Both the position numbers and the translations under genes were made by a program. From Ewingella americana ATCC 33852 (lineage in GTDB: Bacteria; Pseudomonadota; Gammaproteobacteria; Enterobacterales; Enterobacteriaceae), in the NCBI RefSeq assembly GCF_000735345.1, contig NZ_JMPJ01000068.1:1-64000 (forward strand): a DNA stretch of 64,000 nt. The letters are read 5' to 3'. Shown here piece after piece: positions 1 through 9,079 of this stretch (positions are counted from its first letter, which is position 1; each line of letters opens with the position of its first letter). The notes beneath the pieces were generated by a model that saw only the letters and a list, made by a program, of their open reading frames with translations, had not been told where the DNA came from and did no database searches.

Positions 1-4
1 CTAT

Positions 5-75
5 GTGGGAAACGGCAAACTGCCAAACAAAAGAAGCCCCCTTGCTCTGACGAGCGAGGGGGCTTCTTGCCGTTA
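5..75 (+). repeat. Direct repeat copy 1 carrying a terminator hairpin
   Basis: This block of about 71 bases recurs almost unchanged at 205-275. Each copy starts with GTGGGAAACGGCAAACTGCC and ends with a GC-rich hairpin (arms GCCCCCTTGCTC and GAGCGAGGGGGC, one wobble pair, loop TGAC) followed by CTTCTTG. The copies differ by a few bases in the A-rich stretch and just after the hairpin. In relatives an rRNA operon ends just upstream of mobB, so these are probably transcription terminators behind that operon. The rRNA link is inference because the operon lies outside the window. Confidence 0.7.
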
Positions 76-149
76 GGGCATGGGTTTTGGCTTATGAACG
101 TTGCGCCGCAACGGCCCGCAGGGTGAAGCACGCAGTGGTTCATCACTTG

Positions 150-165
150 ACAGGCATCAAATAAA
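150..165 (+). rRNA. Possible 3' tail of a 5S rRNA gene (fragment)
   Basis: The string CAGGCATCAAATAAA matches the usual last bases of enterobacterial 5S rRNA plus the first bases of its 3' spacer. The sequence further upstream does not resemble the 5S body, so this is at most a remnant or a recombined tail, not a working gene. It is followed directly by a terminator, as after a normal rrf gene. Confidence 0.35.
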
Positions 166-172
166 GTAAGAA

Positions 173-204
173 ACCTCAGCTGAAAGGCTGGGGTTTTTTG
201 TTTT
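173..204 (+). terminator. Rho-independent terminator after the rRNA tail
   Basis: The arms AACCTCAGC and GCTGGGGTT enclose the loop TGAAAG and are followed by a T-rich run. This is a classic intrinsic terminator pointing rightward, between the two copies of the direct repeat. Confidence 0.75.
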
Positions 205-275
205 GTGGGAAACGGCAAACTGCCAAACAAAAAAAAGCCCCCTTGCTCTGACGAGCGAGGGGGCTTCTTGCGTTA
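205..275 (+). repeat. Direct repeat copy 2 carrying a terminator hairpin
   Basis: Second copy of the block at 5-75, with the same leading 20 bases and the same hairpin. Its A-run is longer by substitution (AAAAAA for AAGAAG near the stem). It lies immediately before the converging mobB gene, so it would also shield mobB from rRNA-operon read-through. Confidence 0.7.
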
Positions 276-286
276 TGGCTTATGGA

Positions 287-808
287 TCAACCCACGCTGT
301 TGTTAAGCCACTGGATAACAAACTGGCCGACTGCTTCTATATCATTGATATCTAATGAGGGCAGGTTATGCTCAAGCGAAATGTCGCTGCAAACTGCGAT
401 GGTATGGGCATCTATCAGCCCTTCAAATGCTTTCGGTACGCCCTGTCGGTACAAGACGATTTTATCTATTTGCTCATGCTTAAAGCCTTCAACCAAAATC
501 ATATCTAATGAATTGCTGTCGAAACGGCTGGCAAGATAGTGAAGATCGAGGGAGTCAGCCTCTGGCGTTTCTGTCATTAACGCCCAGCGCTGGCTGCTGG
601 CAACCATGGTTTGATGTGCTCCAGCCTTTCTTAGCTCAAAGCTATCTTTGCCAGGAGTATCAACATCAACGTCGTGATGGGTATGTTTGATAAGCCCGAC
701 TCGCACACCTTTGGCCTTCAAATAAGGAATGAGCTGCTTCAGAAGGGTGGTTTTACCCGTGCCGCTGTAGGCCACGATGCCAAGTAACGGGAGAGATCTT
801 TGATTCAT
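287..808 (-). CDS. mobB: Molybdopterin-guanine dinucleotide biosynthesis adaptor MobB
   Basis: GTP-binding partner of MobA in making the bis-MGD form of the molybdenum cofactor; cytoplasmic. A P-loop (AYSGTGKTT) lies near residues 13-21, followed by an HTHHDVDVDTPGKDSFELRKAG-type region typical of MobB. I chose the start at 808 (173 residues) because its ATG overlaps the mobA stop as ATGA, which implies translational coupling; a longer reading from 835 would overlap mobA by 31 bases. It is second in a mobA-mobB operon, the order found in relatives. MobB is dispensable in E. coli, so it probably raises efficiency rather than catalysing an essential step. Confidence 0.93.
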   Translation of the reverse strand: MNQRSLPLLGIVAYSGTGKTTLLKQLIPYLKAKGVRVGLIKHTHHDVDVDTPGKDSFELRKAGAHQTMVASSQRWALMTETPEADSLDLHYLASRFDSNSLDMILVEGFKHEQIDKIVLYRQGVPKAFEGLIDAHTIAVCSDISLEHNLPSLDINDIEAVGQFVIQWLNNSVG

Positions 809-1389
809 GATGGCTGGCCTAATGTCTTTTCCCACAGAGCAACATCTGCTGGAGTATTCAGATTGGCGAAAGCCTGTGGATCATTAAATTCTACAGGTAG
901 TGCATTGATCTGCTTGAGGAAAATCATCACTTTCCGTTCTCCTTGGGCTAGATAGCTTTCCAGCTCAGGAATGATATTTTTACTCAGCAGGCACAGAGTT
1001 GGGTGATCTCTTAAAGCGTCTCGCGCATAGACGGCAGAGTGTTGGGAGCTGTGCGCCACAAACTGCTTAGCCAAATCCAGTGGGAAGGAGGGGACATCGC
1101 AGGGGACGAACAGCGCCCATTCAGTGTTTATCGCTTTTAAGCCCGCCAGCATTCCGGCGAGCGGCCCGGCATAATCCTGAGTGATATCAGGCACCACGTT
1201 GAAGTGCTGGCCATAAATTGAGGCGTTCTGGTTCGAATTAATAAGGATTTCACCCACCATCGGGCGCAACCGGTCGGCGATATGTTCGAAAAGCATCTTA
1301 CCAGCGGCTGAGATTACACCTTTGTCCTGCCCCATACGCGTCGAGCGCCCGCCAGCTAAAATGACTCCAGTGATATCGTCCGTGCTCAT
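805..1389 (-). CDS. mobA: Molybdenum cofactor guanylyltransferase MobA
   Basis: Transfers GMP from GTP to Mo-molybdopterin, giving the guanine dinucleotide cofactor used by DMSO reductase-family enzymes such as nitrate reductases and formate dehydrogenases. The nucleotide-binding signature LAGGRSTRMGQDKG is at residues 11-24, and a PCDVP motif supplies the metal-binding aspartate. I chose the start at 1389 (MSTDDITG, 194 residues) because an AAGGG ribosome site lies just upstream; an in-frame ATG at 1434 would add 15 residues unlike the family. The stop overlaps the mobB start. Confidence 0.95.
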   Translation of the reverse strand: MSTDDITGVILAGGRSTRMGQDKGVISAAGKMLFEHIADRLRPMVGEILINSNQNASIYGQHFNVVPDITQDYAGPLAGMLAGLKAINTEWALFVPCDVPSFPLDLAKQFVAHSSQHSAVYARDALRDHPTLCLLSKNIIPELESYLAQGERKVMIFLKQINALPVEFNDPQAFANLNTPADVALWEKTLGQPS

Positions 1390-1538
1390 TCTTTTTACCC
1401 TTCTAGACTCTCTTTGCTGCGATTGTAACGCCAAACATTGTGATGAATCAGGTTTTAATCGGCTGTTTTAACTCTCCCTTCCCCTGAGGAAATAAGCCTG
1501 ATATTTTGTGGGACTACTGCAAATAAAAGGACATTATT

Positions 1539-1808
1539 ATGAAAGAGCATCGCCTAAACGAGCTTATCGAGCTGCTCCATCCAGCATGGAAGAATGATTC
1601 TGATATGAATTTGCTGCAATTCTTGCAGAAACTCGCTACTGAGTGTGGATATCAGGGGCCGCTGGCTGAGTTGAGCGATGATATGTTGATTTATCACCTC
1701 AAAATGCGCGGCAGCGAGAGCACGGCTGAAATTCCAGGCCTCAAGAAAGATTATGAGGATGATTTCAAAACTGCCATTTTACGTGCACGTGGAATTATTA
1801 AGGATTGA
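1539..1808 (+). CDS. yihD: Conserved small protein YihD (DUF1040)
   Basis: An 89-residue soluble protein matching enterobacterial YihD in length and start ([13 protein letters not shown]). It has no catalytic motif that I recognise, and its function is not established. AAGGAC upstream gives a reasonable ribosome site. It lies between divergent mobA and srkA, the same position as in E. coli, and is probably transcribed with or just ahead of srkA-dsbA. Confidence 0.9.
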   Translation: MKEHRLNELIELLHPAWKNDSDMNLLQFLQKLATECGYQGPLAELSDDMLIYHLKMRGSESTAEIPGLKKDYEDDFKTAILRARGIIKD

Positions 1809-1900
1809 TGTAAACTTATGTGAACTTCATGCGACTCGCCAAAAATCGATGATACTATTTAACATCGTCATTTTTCCGTATGGCCTAACTGAATGAAGTT

Positions 1901-2887
1901 ATGAACAATTCCGCTTTCAATTTCCAGGCCCTGTCGCCAGATCTGATCCTCGATGCGTTAGAAAGCGTCGGGTTAATTGCAGAATCTGGCCTCACCGCAT
2001 TAAACAGTTATGAAAACCGCGTCTATCAATTTATTGGTGAAGACAGACAACGTTATGTGGTGAAGTTTTATCGGCCGGAACGCTGGAGTGAAGAGCAAAT
2101 TCTTGAGGAACATGCTTTCTCACAGGATATGCTCGATGCGGAAATCCCTGCCGTTGCCCCGCTAAATATTCAGGGAACCACTCTCCATTCCTATCAAGGT
2201 TTCCTGTTTACGGTATTTCCAAGCGTTGGCGGCCGCCAATATGAAATCGATAATCTCGACCAATTAGAATGGGTTGGGCGTTTTCTTGGGCGTATACATC
2301 AGGTGGGCAGTGAAAGCCTGTTTGCCTCCAGACCCGCCATCGGGCTGGATGAATACCTGACGCAACCTCGCATTATTCTCGAAAACTCATCTTTAATTCC
2401 TTCACGCCAGCGCGCGGCATTCCTTGCAACGACTGACAGCCTGATCGCCACCATTGGCGAGTATTGGCATCAGGATTGGACGCCTCTGCGCCTGCATGGT
2501 GATTGCCATCCGGGAAATATCCTGTGGCGTGATGGCCCGATTTTTGTCGATTTAGATGATGCGAGAAATGGCCCGGCGGTGCAGGATTTATGGATGTTAC
2601 TGCACGGCGATCAAAGCGAGCAGCGGCTGCAACTGGATATCCTGCTTGAGGCCTACAGTGAGTTTGCTGACTTCGACGCCAGCCAGTTAGCGCTGATAGA
2701 ACCTCTGCGGGCGATGAGAATGGTCTATTATCTCGCATGGGTTGCGCGCCGTTGGGAAGATCCTGCTTTTCCAAAAAGCTTCCCTTGGATGAAAGATGAA
2801 GACTTTTGGTTTAATCAGTCTGCCGTATTTAATGAGCAGATTAAGAAATTACAGGCGCCGCCTTTACAGCTGATGCCAATGTACTGA
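1901..2887 (+). CDS. srkA: Stress response Ser/Thr kinase A (SrkA/RdoA/YihE)
   Basis: A 328-residue kinase with the aminoglycoside-phosphotransferase fold. The catalytic loop HGDCHPGN is at residues 199-206 (D201 the likely catalytic base) and the metal-binding VDLDDA stretch begins near residue 216 (D217). In E. coli it counteracts the MazEF death pathway and is expressed with dsbA under Cpx envelope-stress control. Here it is 47 bases upstream of dsbA with no terminator between, so the srkA-dsbA operon is kept. No Cpx box was confirmed by eye. Confidence 0.93.
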   Translation: MNNSAFNFQALSPDLILDALESVGLIAESGLTALNSYENRVYQFIGEDRQRYVVKFYRPERWSEEQILEEHAFSQDMLDAEIPAVAPLNIQGTTLHSYQGFLFTVFPSVGGRQYEIDNLDQLEWVGRFLGRIHQVGSESLFASRPAIGLDEYLTQPRIILENSSLIPSRQRAAFLATTDSLIATIGEYWHQDWTPLRLHGDCHPGNILWRDGPIFVDLDDARNGPAVQDLWMLLHGDQSEQRLQLDILLEAYSEFADFDASQLALIEPLRAMRMVYYLAWVARRWEDPAFPKSFPWMKDEDFWFNQSAVFNEQIKKLQAPPLQLMPMY

Positions 2888-2934
2888 GTCGTGAATAAAC
2901 GCTAAATATTTAATTAAATGGAGATAGGTTTGAT

Positions 2935-3558
2935 ATGAAAAAGATATTCTTGGCACTGATTGGTATGGTTATGGCCTTCAGCGCATCAGCTGCCCAATTT
3001 TCTAATGGTACGCAGTACGTTACGCTGGATAAGCCAGCGGCCGGTGAGCCTCAGGTTCTTGAGTTCTTCTCATTCTATTGCCCGCACTGCTATCAGTTCG
3101 AGCAAGTTTGGCATGTATCTGACAATATCCGTAAGAACCTGCCACAAGGCGTTAAATACGCTAAATACCACGCTGAATTCCTTGGCCCATTAGGCAAACA
3201 GCTGACCCAAGCTTGGGCTGTGGCTATTGCACTGGGCGTGGAAGATAAAGTTAGCCCACTGATGTTTGAAGCCGTGCAAAAACAGCAGACAGTTCAAAAC
3301 GTTGATGATATTCGCAAAGTCTTTATTCAGGCTGGCGTGAAAGGCGAAGATTATGACGCGGCGCTGAACAGCTTCGTGGTTAAATCTCTGGTTGTACAGC
3401 AAGAGAAAGCCGCCCAAGACTTGAATCTGCAGGGTGTGCCATCTGTATTCGTGAATGGTAAATACATGGTCAAAAATGACGGCCTGGATACCACCACCAT
3501 GGATATCTACACCAAGCAATTCTCTGATGTTGTTAACTTCTTAGCGACTCAGAAGTAA
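2935..3558 (+). CDS. dsbA: Periplasmic thiol:disulfide oxidase DsbA
   Basis: Introduces disulfide bonds into secreted proteins; reoxidised by DsbB. An N-terminal signal peptide (hydrophobic core, cleavage after Ala19 in a SASA context) precedes a thioredoxin fold with an inserted helical domain. The CPHC redox motif is at residues 49-52 (mature Cys30/Cys33), and the cis-proline loop GVPSVFVNG lies in the C-terminal third. Length (207) is standard. It is the last gene of the srkA-dsbA unit, followed by an intrinsic terminator. Confidence 0.97.
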   Translation: MKKIFLALIGMVMAFSASAAQFSNGTQYVTLDKPAAGEPQVLEFFSFYCPHCYQFEQVWHVSDNIRKNLPQGVKYAKYHAEFLGPLGKQLTQAWAVAIALGVEDKVSPLMFEAVQKQQTVQNVDDIRKVFIQAGVKGEDYDAALNSFVVKSLVVQQEKAAQDLNLQGVPSVFVNGKYMVKNDGLDTTTMDIYTKQFSDVVNFLATQK

Positions 3559-3569
3559 TTCCTAAATTG

Positions 3570-3600
3570 AAATGCCAGCGTTAAGCTGGCATTTATTTTA
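3570..3600 (+). terminator. Terminator after dsbA
   Basis: Perfect 10-base arms AAATGCCAGC and GCTGGCATTT with loop GTTAA, followed by ATTTTA. Ends the srkA-dsbA transcript. Confidence 0.85.
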
Positions 3601-3937
3601 CCCCGCCACAGCCAATTAAATTAGCCGCCGGGCAAATATAAAACCGCAGCATATTAATAACGTCTAATTATAATATCCACATTAACCGTTAAACTTCTAT
3701 GACAACTATTTTTGCTAGAAAAATGGTTTAACTGCATGAAACCCGTAGCTAAAAATTAATATCCTCTTACTAGAATTCCTAATAATTTCCCTGATATAAA
3801 TTTTACTCACAAAGTTATCCACAGGGTGATCCCGCGAGATCCCTCGCAAGTTTGTTATCAATTTATCTCTCAAGGTTCGCCTTTATCCTCAGCTATGGCA
3901 TCCTTAGAGCATGTCAGATCACGAATAAAGAAGAGTT
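3601..3937 (+). promoter_or_regulatory. polA upstream region with a consensus DnaA box
   Basis: This AT-rich gene-free stretch replaces yihF-yihG, which lie here in E. coli. TTATCCACA at 3815-3823 is a perfect DnaA box, about 115 bases before the polA start codon. TATAAA at 3795-3800 may be a -10 element, but no good -35 is visible. DnaA is reported to stimulate polA in E. coli, so the box may be regulatory. I see no RNA gene in the stretch. Confidence 0.55.
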
Positions 3938-6742
3938 ATGGCCCAGATAGCAGAAAACCCACTTATCCTGGTAGACGGTTCGTCTTACCTTTACCGCGCC
4001 TACCACGCTTTCCCTCCGCTGACCAACTCGGCCGGGGAGCCAACCGGTGCGATGTACGGCGTGCTGAACATGCTGCGCAGTCTGCTGCTGCAATACACTC
4101 CGAGCCACGTTGCCGTCGTTTTTGATGCGAAAGGCAAAACCTTCCGTGACGAACTTTTCGATCAATATAAATCGCACCGTCCGCCAATGCCGGACGACCT
4201 GCGTGCCCAAATCGAGCCCCTGCACCAGATGGTGAAAGCCATGGGCCTGCCGCTGTTGGTTGTCTCTGGGGTTGAAGCCGATGACGTCATCGGCACATTA
4301 GCTTTGGAAGCCGAGAAGGCTGGCCACGCGGTGCTTATCAGTACCGGCGATAAAGACATGGCGCAGCTGGTGACGCCGGGCGTGACCCTTATCAACACCA
4401 TGAACAACGCGATTCTTGGCCCGGACGAAGTGGTTGAGAAATATGGCGTTCCGCCTGAGCTGATCATCGATTTCCTCGCACTGATGGGCGACTCTTCCGA
4501 CAACATTCCCGGCGTTCCGGGCGTGGGTGAGAAGACCGCGCAGGCACTGTTACAGGGGATTGGCGGCCTTGATGCGCTGTATGCCGATCTCGATAAAATC
4601 GCCACGCTGAGCTTCCGTGGTGCCAAAACCATGGGTGCCAAGCTGGGTGAGAACAAAGAGGTGGCTTACCTCTCTTACCAGCTGGCGACCATCAAAACTG
4701 ACGTTGAGCTAGACATCACCTGCGGCGAGCTGACTGTCGCCGAGCCTGACGCCACCGAGCTGCAAAGCCTGTTCGCCCGTTATGAGTTCAAACGCTGGTT
4801 AGCGGATGTTGAAGCCGGCACGTGGCTGTCTGGCAAGAAAGGCGCTGCCAAACCTGCGGCCAGCAAGAAGAAGGGCGGAGAAGAGATTGAGATTGCCGTC
4901 GGCGAGCCGGTGGAGCGCGCCCAGCTGTCTCAAGAGGGCTATGTCACCATTCTGGACCAAGAGACGTTGGATGAGTGGATTGGCTATCTCAAAGCTTCTG
5001 ACGTCTTTGCTTTTGATACCGAAACTGACGGTCTAGATACTCTGACGGCCAACCTGATTGGCCTGTCATTCGCCGTCGCGCCGGGCAAGGCTGCTTACCT
5101 GCCTGTGGCTCATGACTACCTTGACTCACCAGCCCAGCTCGACCGCAGCGAAGTGCTCGCCCAGCTCAAGCCTCTGCTTGAAGATGAAAAACAGCTGAAA
5201 GTGGGTCAGAACCTGAAGTTCGATCGCGGCGTTCTGTTGCGTTATGACATTGAGCTGAAAGGCATCGCTTTCGACACCATGCTCGAATCCTACGTGCTGG
5301 ACAGTGTTTCCGGCCGCCATGACATGGACAGCCTTGCCGATCGCTACTTGGGCCATAAGACGGTGAGCTTCGAAGAGATTGCCGGTAAAGGTAAGAACCA
5401 GCTGACCTTCAACCAGATTGCCCTTGAGCAGGCTTCGCCTTATGCGGCTGAAGATGCTGATGTCACGCTGCAACTGCATCAGGCTTTATGGCCGAAAATT
5501 GAGGAGAGCGCCACGCTCACCACGGTATTCAATGAGATTGAAATGCCACTGGTGCCGGTGTTGTCACACATTGAGCGCACGGGCGTGCTGATTGACCAAA
5601 ATATTCTGGCGGCTCACTCCAAAGAGCTGACCATTCGCTTGGCCGAGCTGGAAACCAAGGCTCACGAACTGGCGGAAGAGCCATTTAACCTCTCTTCCAC
5701 CAAGCAGCTGCAGGCCATTCTGTATGAAAAACAGAAACTGCCAATCCTGAAAAAAACGCCGGGCGGCGCACCTTCGACCAATGAAGAAGTGCTGGCGGAA
5801 CTGGCGCTGGACTACCCGCTGCCAAAAGTCATTTTGGAATATCGCGGCTTAGCCAAGCTTAAATCGACCTACACCGACAAGCTGCCGCTGATGATTAACC
5901 CGCAGTCTGGCCGCGTACACACCTCCTACCATCAGGCGGTGACGGCGACTGGGCGCTTGTCTTCCAGCGACCCTAACCTGCAAAACATTCCGGTGCGTAA
6001 TGAAGAAGGGCGTCGTATTCGTCAGGCATTTATCGCGCCGAAGGACCACTGCATCGTGGCGGCGGACTACTCGCAAATCGAGCTGCGCATCATGGCCCAT
6101 TTGTCTAAGGATGAAGGCTTACTGAAAGCTTTCGCCGAAGGCAAAGATATCCATAAAGCCACGGCGGCTGAAGTGTTTGGCACGCCGCTGGACAGCGTCA
6201 CCGGCGAGCAGCGTCGCAGCGCGAAGGCGATTAACTTTGGTCTGATTTACGGCATGAGTGCGTTTGGTCTGTCCCGTCAGCTGAATATTCCGCGTAAAGA
6301 GTCCCAGCGTTATATGGACTTGTACTTCGAACGCTATCCGGGCGTGCTGGAGTACATGGAGCGCACCCGCACTCAGGCTTCTGAAAAGGGCTATGTTGAA
6401 ACCCTCGATGGTCGCCGCCTGTATCTGCCAGACATCAAATCCAGCAACGCTATGCGCCGCAAAGGCGCCGAGCGCGCCGCGATCAACGCCCCGATGCAGG
6501 GTACCGCCGCCGACATCATTAAGCGCGCGATGATTAAAGTCGCGGATTGGCTACTGCAACCCGATGCCCCACGGGCGCGCATTATCATGCAGGTTCACGA
6601 TGAACTGGTGTTTGAAGTGCATAATGACGATGTCGCGGCTGTGAGCGAGAAAGTCCGCAGTCTGATGGAAGGAAGTATGGAGCTGGCCGTGCCGCTGAAA
6701 GTTGAAGTGGGCGTGGGCAAGAATTGGGACGAAGCACACTAA
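3938..6742 (+). CDS. polA: DNA polymerase I
   Basis: Removes RNA primers and fills gaps during lagging-strand synthesis and excision repair. Its 934 residues compare with 928 in E. coli. The N-terminal 5'-3' exonuclease (about 1-325; [16 protein letters not shown] near the start) is followed by a 3'-5' proofreading domain with the intact DTETDGL metal motif near residue 360, then the family A polymerase with motif A (DYSQIELR, about 711) and motif C (VHDELVFEV, about 887). All three activities therefore look intact. The linker between the first two domains is lysine/alanine-rich. The start ATG follows an AAGAAGAG-type ribosome site. Confidence 0.97.
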   Translation: MAQIAENPLILVDGSSYLYRAYHAFPPLTNSAGEPTGAMYGVLNMLRSLLLQYTPSHVAVVFDAKGKTFRDELFDQYKSHRPPMPDDLRAQIEPLHQMVKAMGLPLLVVSGVEADDVIGTLALEAEKAGHAVLISTGDKDMAQLVTPGVTLINTMNNAILGPDEVVEKYGVPPELIIDFLALMGDSSDNIPGVPGVGEKTAQALLQGIGGLDALYADLDKIATLSFRGAKTMGAKLGENKEVAYLSYQLATIKTDVELDITCGELTVAEPDATELQSLFARYEFKRWLADVEAGTWLSGKKGAAKPAASKKKGGEEIEIAVGEPVERAQLSQEGYVTILDQETLDEWIGYLKASDVFAFDTETDGLDTLTANLIGLSFAVAPGKAAYLPVAHDYLDSPAQLDRSEVLAQLKPLLEDEKQLKVGQNLKFDRGVLLRYDIELKGIAFDTMLESYVLDSVSGRHDMDSLADRYLGHKTVSFEEIAGKGKNQLTFNQIALEQASPYAAEDADVTLQLHQALWPKIEESATLTTVFNEIEMPLVPVLSHIERTGVLIDQNILAAHSKELTIRLAELETKAHELAEEPFNLSSTKQLQAILYEKQKLPILKKTPGGAPSTNEEVLAELALDYPLPKVILEYRGLAKLKSTYTDKLPLMINPQSGRVHTSYHQAVTATGRLSSSDPNLQNIPVRNEEGRRIRQAFIAPKDHCIVAADYSQIELRIMAHLSKDEGLLKAFAEGKDIHKATAAEVFGTPLDSVTGEQRRSAKAINFGLIYGMSAFGLSRQLNIPRKESQRYMDLYFERYPGVLEYMERTRTQASEKGYVETLDGRRLYLPDIKSSNAMRRKGAERAAINAPMQGTAADIIKRAMIKVADWLLQPDAPRARIIMQVHDELVFEVHNDDVAAVSEKVRSLMEGSMELAVPLKVEVGVGKNWDEAH

Positions 6743-6888
6743 TAGTGCAACTTTTGATCTGATTCTGTAATTAAGCTACATAATAGTGCGATCATTTCAT
6801 GAGGGTGATCGCATAAAATACAATTTTTGTGTAAGTAAACTACAAAAAAGTCTTTTTCCTTTTTCAGAAATAGGGTAAAGTCTCGCTC

Positions 6889-6997
6889 GTAGGGTACAGA
6901 GGTAAGATGTTCTATCTTTCAGACCTTTTACTTCACGTAATCGGATTTGGCTGAATATTTTAGCCGCCCCAGGCATTTATGTCTGGGGCGTTTTTTA
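6889..6997 (+). ncRNA. spf: Spot 42 small RNA
   Basis: Starts GTAGGGTACAGAGGTAAGAT and is nearly identical to E. coli Spot 42 (about 109 nt) through the unstructured pairing regions. It ends in the terminator hairpin with arms CGCCCCAG/CTGGGGCG and a T-run; only the terminator loop differs. Spot 42 is an Hfq-dependent repressor of secondary carbon-use mRNAs such as galK and is shut off by cAMP-CRP in E. coli. The position right after polA is conserved. A -10-like TAAAGT (6876-6881) lies 7 bases before the start; the -35 is poor. Confidence 0.95.
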
Positions 6998-7046
6998 TTG
7001 TGCTTTTGCCAGCTTTTTCCACCTTTTCGCGGCTTTTAGCCACAAA

Positions 7047-7074
7047 AAAGGGCGACCCTCAGGCCACCCTTTCT
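7047..7074 (-). terminator. Terminator after engB
   Basis: Read leftward, arms AAGGGTGGCC and GGTCGCCCTT (10 pairs, two wobbles) with loop TGAG are followed by a T-run at 7043-7048. It ends the engB transcript facing Spot 42. Confidence 0.7.
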
Positions 7075-7107
7075 CTTCGCTATCTCTAGCAAATCTCTAA
7101 ATCAGCA

Positions 7108-7752
7108 TTACTCGCCAGACAAAGCATCTTCCAGCACTTCAGGCGGCAGCTCGCTAAACCAAGTGTCCAGCTTTTGACTCAGCTTATCGACGCCCTGCTT
7201 CTTCAATGAAGAGAAAGCTTCGACCTGAATATCACCCATATATTCTTTAACGGCTTCGCGCACCATTTTGACCTGAGCCTGACGCGCGCCGGAAGCCAGT
7301 TTGTCGGCCTTGGTCAGCAGCAGCATGACTGGCGTACCCACGGCGACCGCCCACTCAATCATTTGACGGTCGAGGTCTTTCAGCGGGTGGCGAATATCCA
7401 TCAGCACGATCAGACCTTTCAGCGAGTTACGCATCTGCAGGTATTCACCCAAAGAGCGCTGCCACTTGATCTTCATCTCTTCCGGAACCTGCGCGTAGCC
7501 ATAGCCCGGCAAGTCGACCAGACGAATGCCCGGCTCAACTTCAAACAGGTTAATCAGCTGAGTACGCCCCGGCGTTTTACTGATACGCGCCAGCGCTTTT
7601 TGCTGGGTCAGGGTATTAAGCGCACTGGATTTGCCGGCGTTTGAACGACCAGCAAATGCGACTTCAATGCCTTCATCACTTGGCAGATGCCGGATGTCCG
7701 GGGCGCTCATGACGAAATGGGTCATATGATAGTTGTAAGTTTGGCTGGTCAA
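7108..7752 (-). CDS. engB: Ribosome biogenesis GTPase EngB/YsxC (YihA)
   Basis: An essential small GTPase that binds late 50S precursors. G1 is GRSNAGKSS (residues 35-43), G3 is DLPGYG, and G4 is TKAD. Length (214) and the motif-rich first 50 residues match the enterobacterial family. It is transcribed toward the Spot 42 gene and ends in its own terminator. Position between spf and the CsrC-type RNA is as in E. coli. Confidence 0.96.
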   Translation of the reverse strand: MTSQTYNYHMTHFVMSAPDIRHLPSDEGIEVAFAGRSNAGKSSALNTLTQQKALARISKTPGRTQLINLFEVEPGIRLVDLPGYGYAQVPEEMKIKWQRSLGEYLQMRNSLKGLIVLMDIRHPLKDLDRQMIEWAVAVGTPVMLLLTKADKLASGARQAQVKMVREAVKEYMGDIQVEAFSSLKKQGVDKLSQKLDTWFSELPPEVLEDALSGE

Positions 7753-8055
7753 AACGTGCTTCTCCGAAATGCTTAGGTATCTGGCTGGCGATTATAGCTG
7801 CAACAGGGGCGGGATGCGTTTCTGTTTTTGTGATCCGAATGATGATGAGAAGGGGTCATAAGAATGAAGGTGCGGAAAAAATTCCTTCACGATGTAAGAC
7901 ATTTGCCATTCAAAATGCGGGCTATCACGCTTTATTTCGCGCCGTGATGTTTAAAAGTATTTAAATTCAGTGAGATATCAAAACCCGCTAGAAATCACAC
8001 CTCCTTCATATGCTGCGTATCTTGAGCCTTAAGCTGATTGGGGTAAAGTAATTCT
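7753..8055. promoter_or_regulatory. engB/csrC divergent intergenic region
   Basis: This gene-free stretch holds the engB promoter and the upstream control region of the GGA-rich RNA. TTGAGC (8022-8027) and TAAAGT (8044-8049), 16 bases apart, form a convincing promoter for that RNA. TGTAAG at 7893-7898 resembles half of a UvrY/GacA box, but its partner half is poor. A hairpin with arms ATCACG/CGTGAT spans about 7923-7949. UvrY control is known for E. coli csrC and is only inferred here. Confidence 0.45.
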
Positions 8056-8264
8056 TACGCGATGAAGGAAAGAACGGAAGCACGGATGAATCAGCCTTCA
8101 CGGATCAGAGGAATTGCATCGCAATCATGGATGAACCAAGCTGGAAGCTTTGAAAGGTAAGGGAAAAATTGGGACGTTGTGACCAAACATGGAACGTAAT
8201 GTAAGAATAACCTTCTACGGAAGGAGATAAAAAGGCAGCAAGGCTTACTTGCTGCCTTTTTTCT
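8056..8264 (+). ncRNA. csrC: CsrC-type CsrA-sequestering small RNA
   Basis: A gene-free stretch of about 200 bases contains twelve GGA motifs, many as CGGA, TGGA or AGGA, the hallmark of RNAs that titrate CsrA. It ends in a strong terminator (arms AAAGGCAGCAAG/CTTGCTGCCTTT, then TTTCTTTG), like the E. coli CsrC end. The engB-yihI location is exactly that of E. coli csrC. The 5' end is estimated from a TTGAGC-16-TAAAGT promoter. The body has diverged from E. coli, so the call rests on position, GGA density and terminator. Confidence 0.85.
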
Positions 8265-8330
8265 TTGTTCGCTTTCTGCTAGATTCCGCCGCAAATCTAT
8301 ACTAATTGAACACACCTAAGAGCAGATGCC

Positions 8331-8891
8331 ATGAAACAGCCAGCGAAAGCGCCGAGCGCCAATACCGCGACAGCAAAACCTAAGAAGAAAAAAAATCGCG
8401 TTGAACTCGATATCGAAGCGCGCCAACGCAAGCGTGATAACAAACGCCGTGGCCGTAAAGCTGGTTCACGCGCTAACCCAGACGCCGCCAAAGAGCAGAA
8501 TGCAGCGGGTGGCAAGAAAGCCGATCCGCGCATTGGCAGCAAGAAAGCAGTGCCGCTGGTGGTTGAAACTGTTTTCAACAACGCGACTAAAGCCAAGAAA
8601 GCCGCCAAACCTCAGGCCGAAGCTAAACCTCAGTTGCCGCCAGAAGAAGAGCTGACGCTGCTCGAGAACGATCCGCGCCTTGATAGCCTGCTGGATAAGC
8701 TGGACGACGGCGAAACCCTGAGCGCAGAAGATCAGTCTTATGTTGATCAGACTCTTGACCGTATCGACGTGTTGATGGAATTGCTGGGTATTGAACTTGG
8801 CGATGAAGACGACGAAGTTGACGAAGAAGAAGAGAAAAAAGAAGACATGATGCAGCTGCTTAAGCGCGGGAATCCGAAAGACGGTTTCTAA
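8331..8891 (+). CDS. yihI: Der GTPase-activating protein YihI
   Basis: Stimulates the GTPase Der (EngA) and so modulates 50S ribosome assembly. The N-terminal 95 residues are rich in Lys/Arg/Ala and probably disordered, with a [12 protein letters not shown] stretch. The C-terminal half is acidic ([18 protein letters not shown] and a run of Asp/Glu near residues 158-172). This charge split and the 186-residue length fit YihI. It lies just after the CsrC-type RNA and before hemN, as in E. coli. Confidence 0.92.
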   Translation: MKQPAKAPSANTATAKPKKKKNRVELDIEARQRKRDNKRRGRKAGSRANPDAAKEQNAAGGKKADPRIGSKKAVPLVVETVFNNATKAKKAAKPQAEAKPQLPPEEELTLLENDPRLDSLLDKLDDGETLSAEDQSYVDQTLDRIDVLMELLGIELGDEDDEVDEEEEKKEDMMQLLKRGNPKDGF

Positions 8892-9079
8892 AAATTGCGC
8901 TGGGTCATCCCAACGGCAATAGCCTTACTCTTTGCATGTCATATGCTTTGGTTATTCGTTAAACTACGCCGGTTATCGAAAACCAAAGCACGTTTGCGTC
9001 ATGCGAGCGCGATGCGGCAGGCTAAACCCCTGCCCATTATGCGTTCTACGAGGAGCAGACGTCGCAAGGAGTGAGCATC

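Noticed and set aside
3559-3937. Deletion of yihF and yihG
   Set aside because: These genes lie here in E. coli but their absence may be ancestral; no remnant is visible, so no deletion is claimed.
3826-4125. Short open frame across the polA start
   Set aside because: It runs out of frame through the polA exonuclease domain; polA is certain.
6825-6850. CRP site upstream of Spot 42
   Set aside because: CRP control of spf is known in E. coli, but the only candidate here (TGTGT with a poor second half) is too weak to call by eye.
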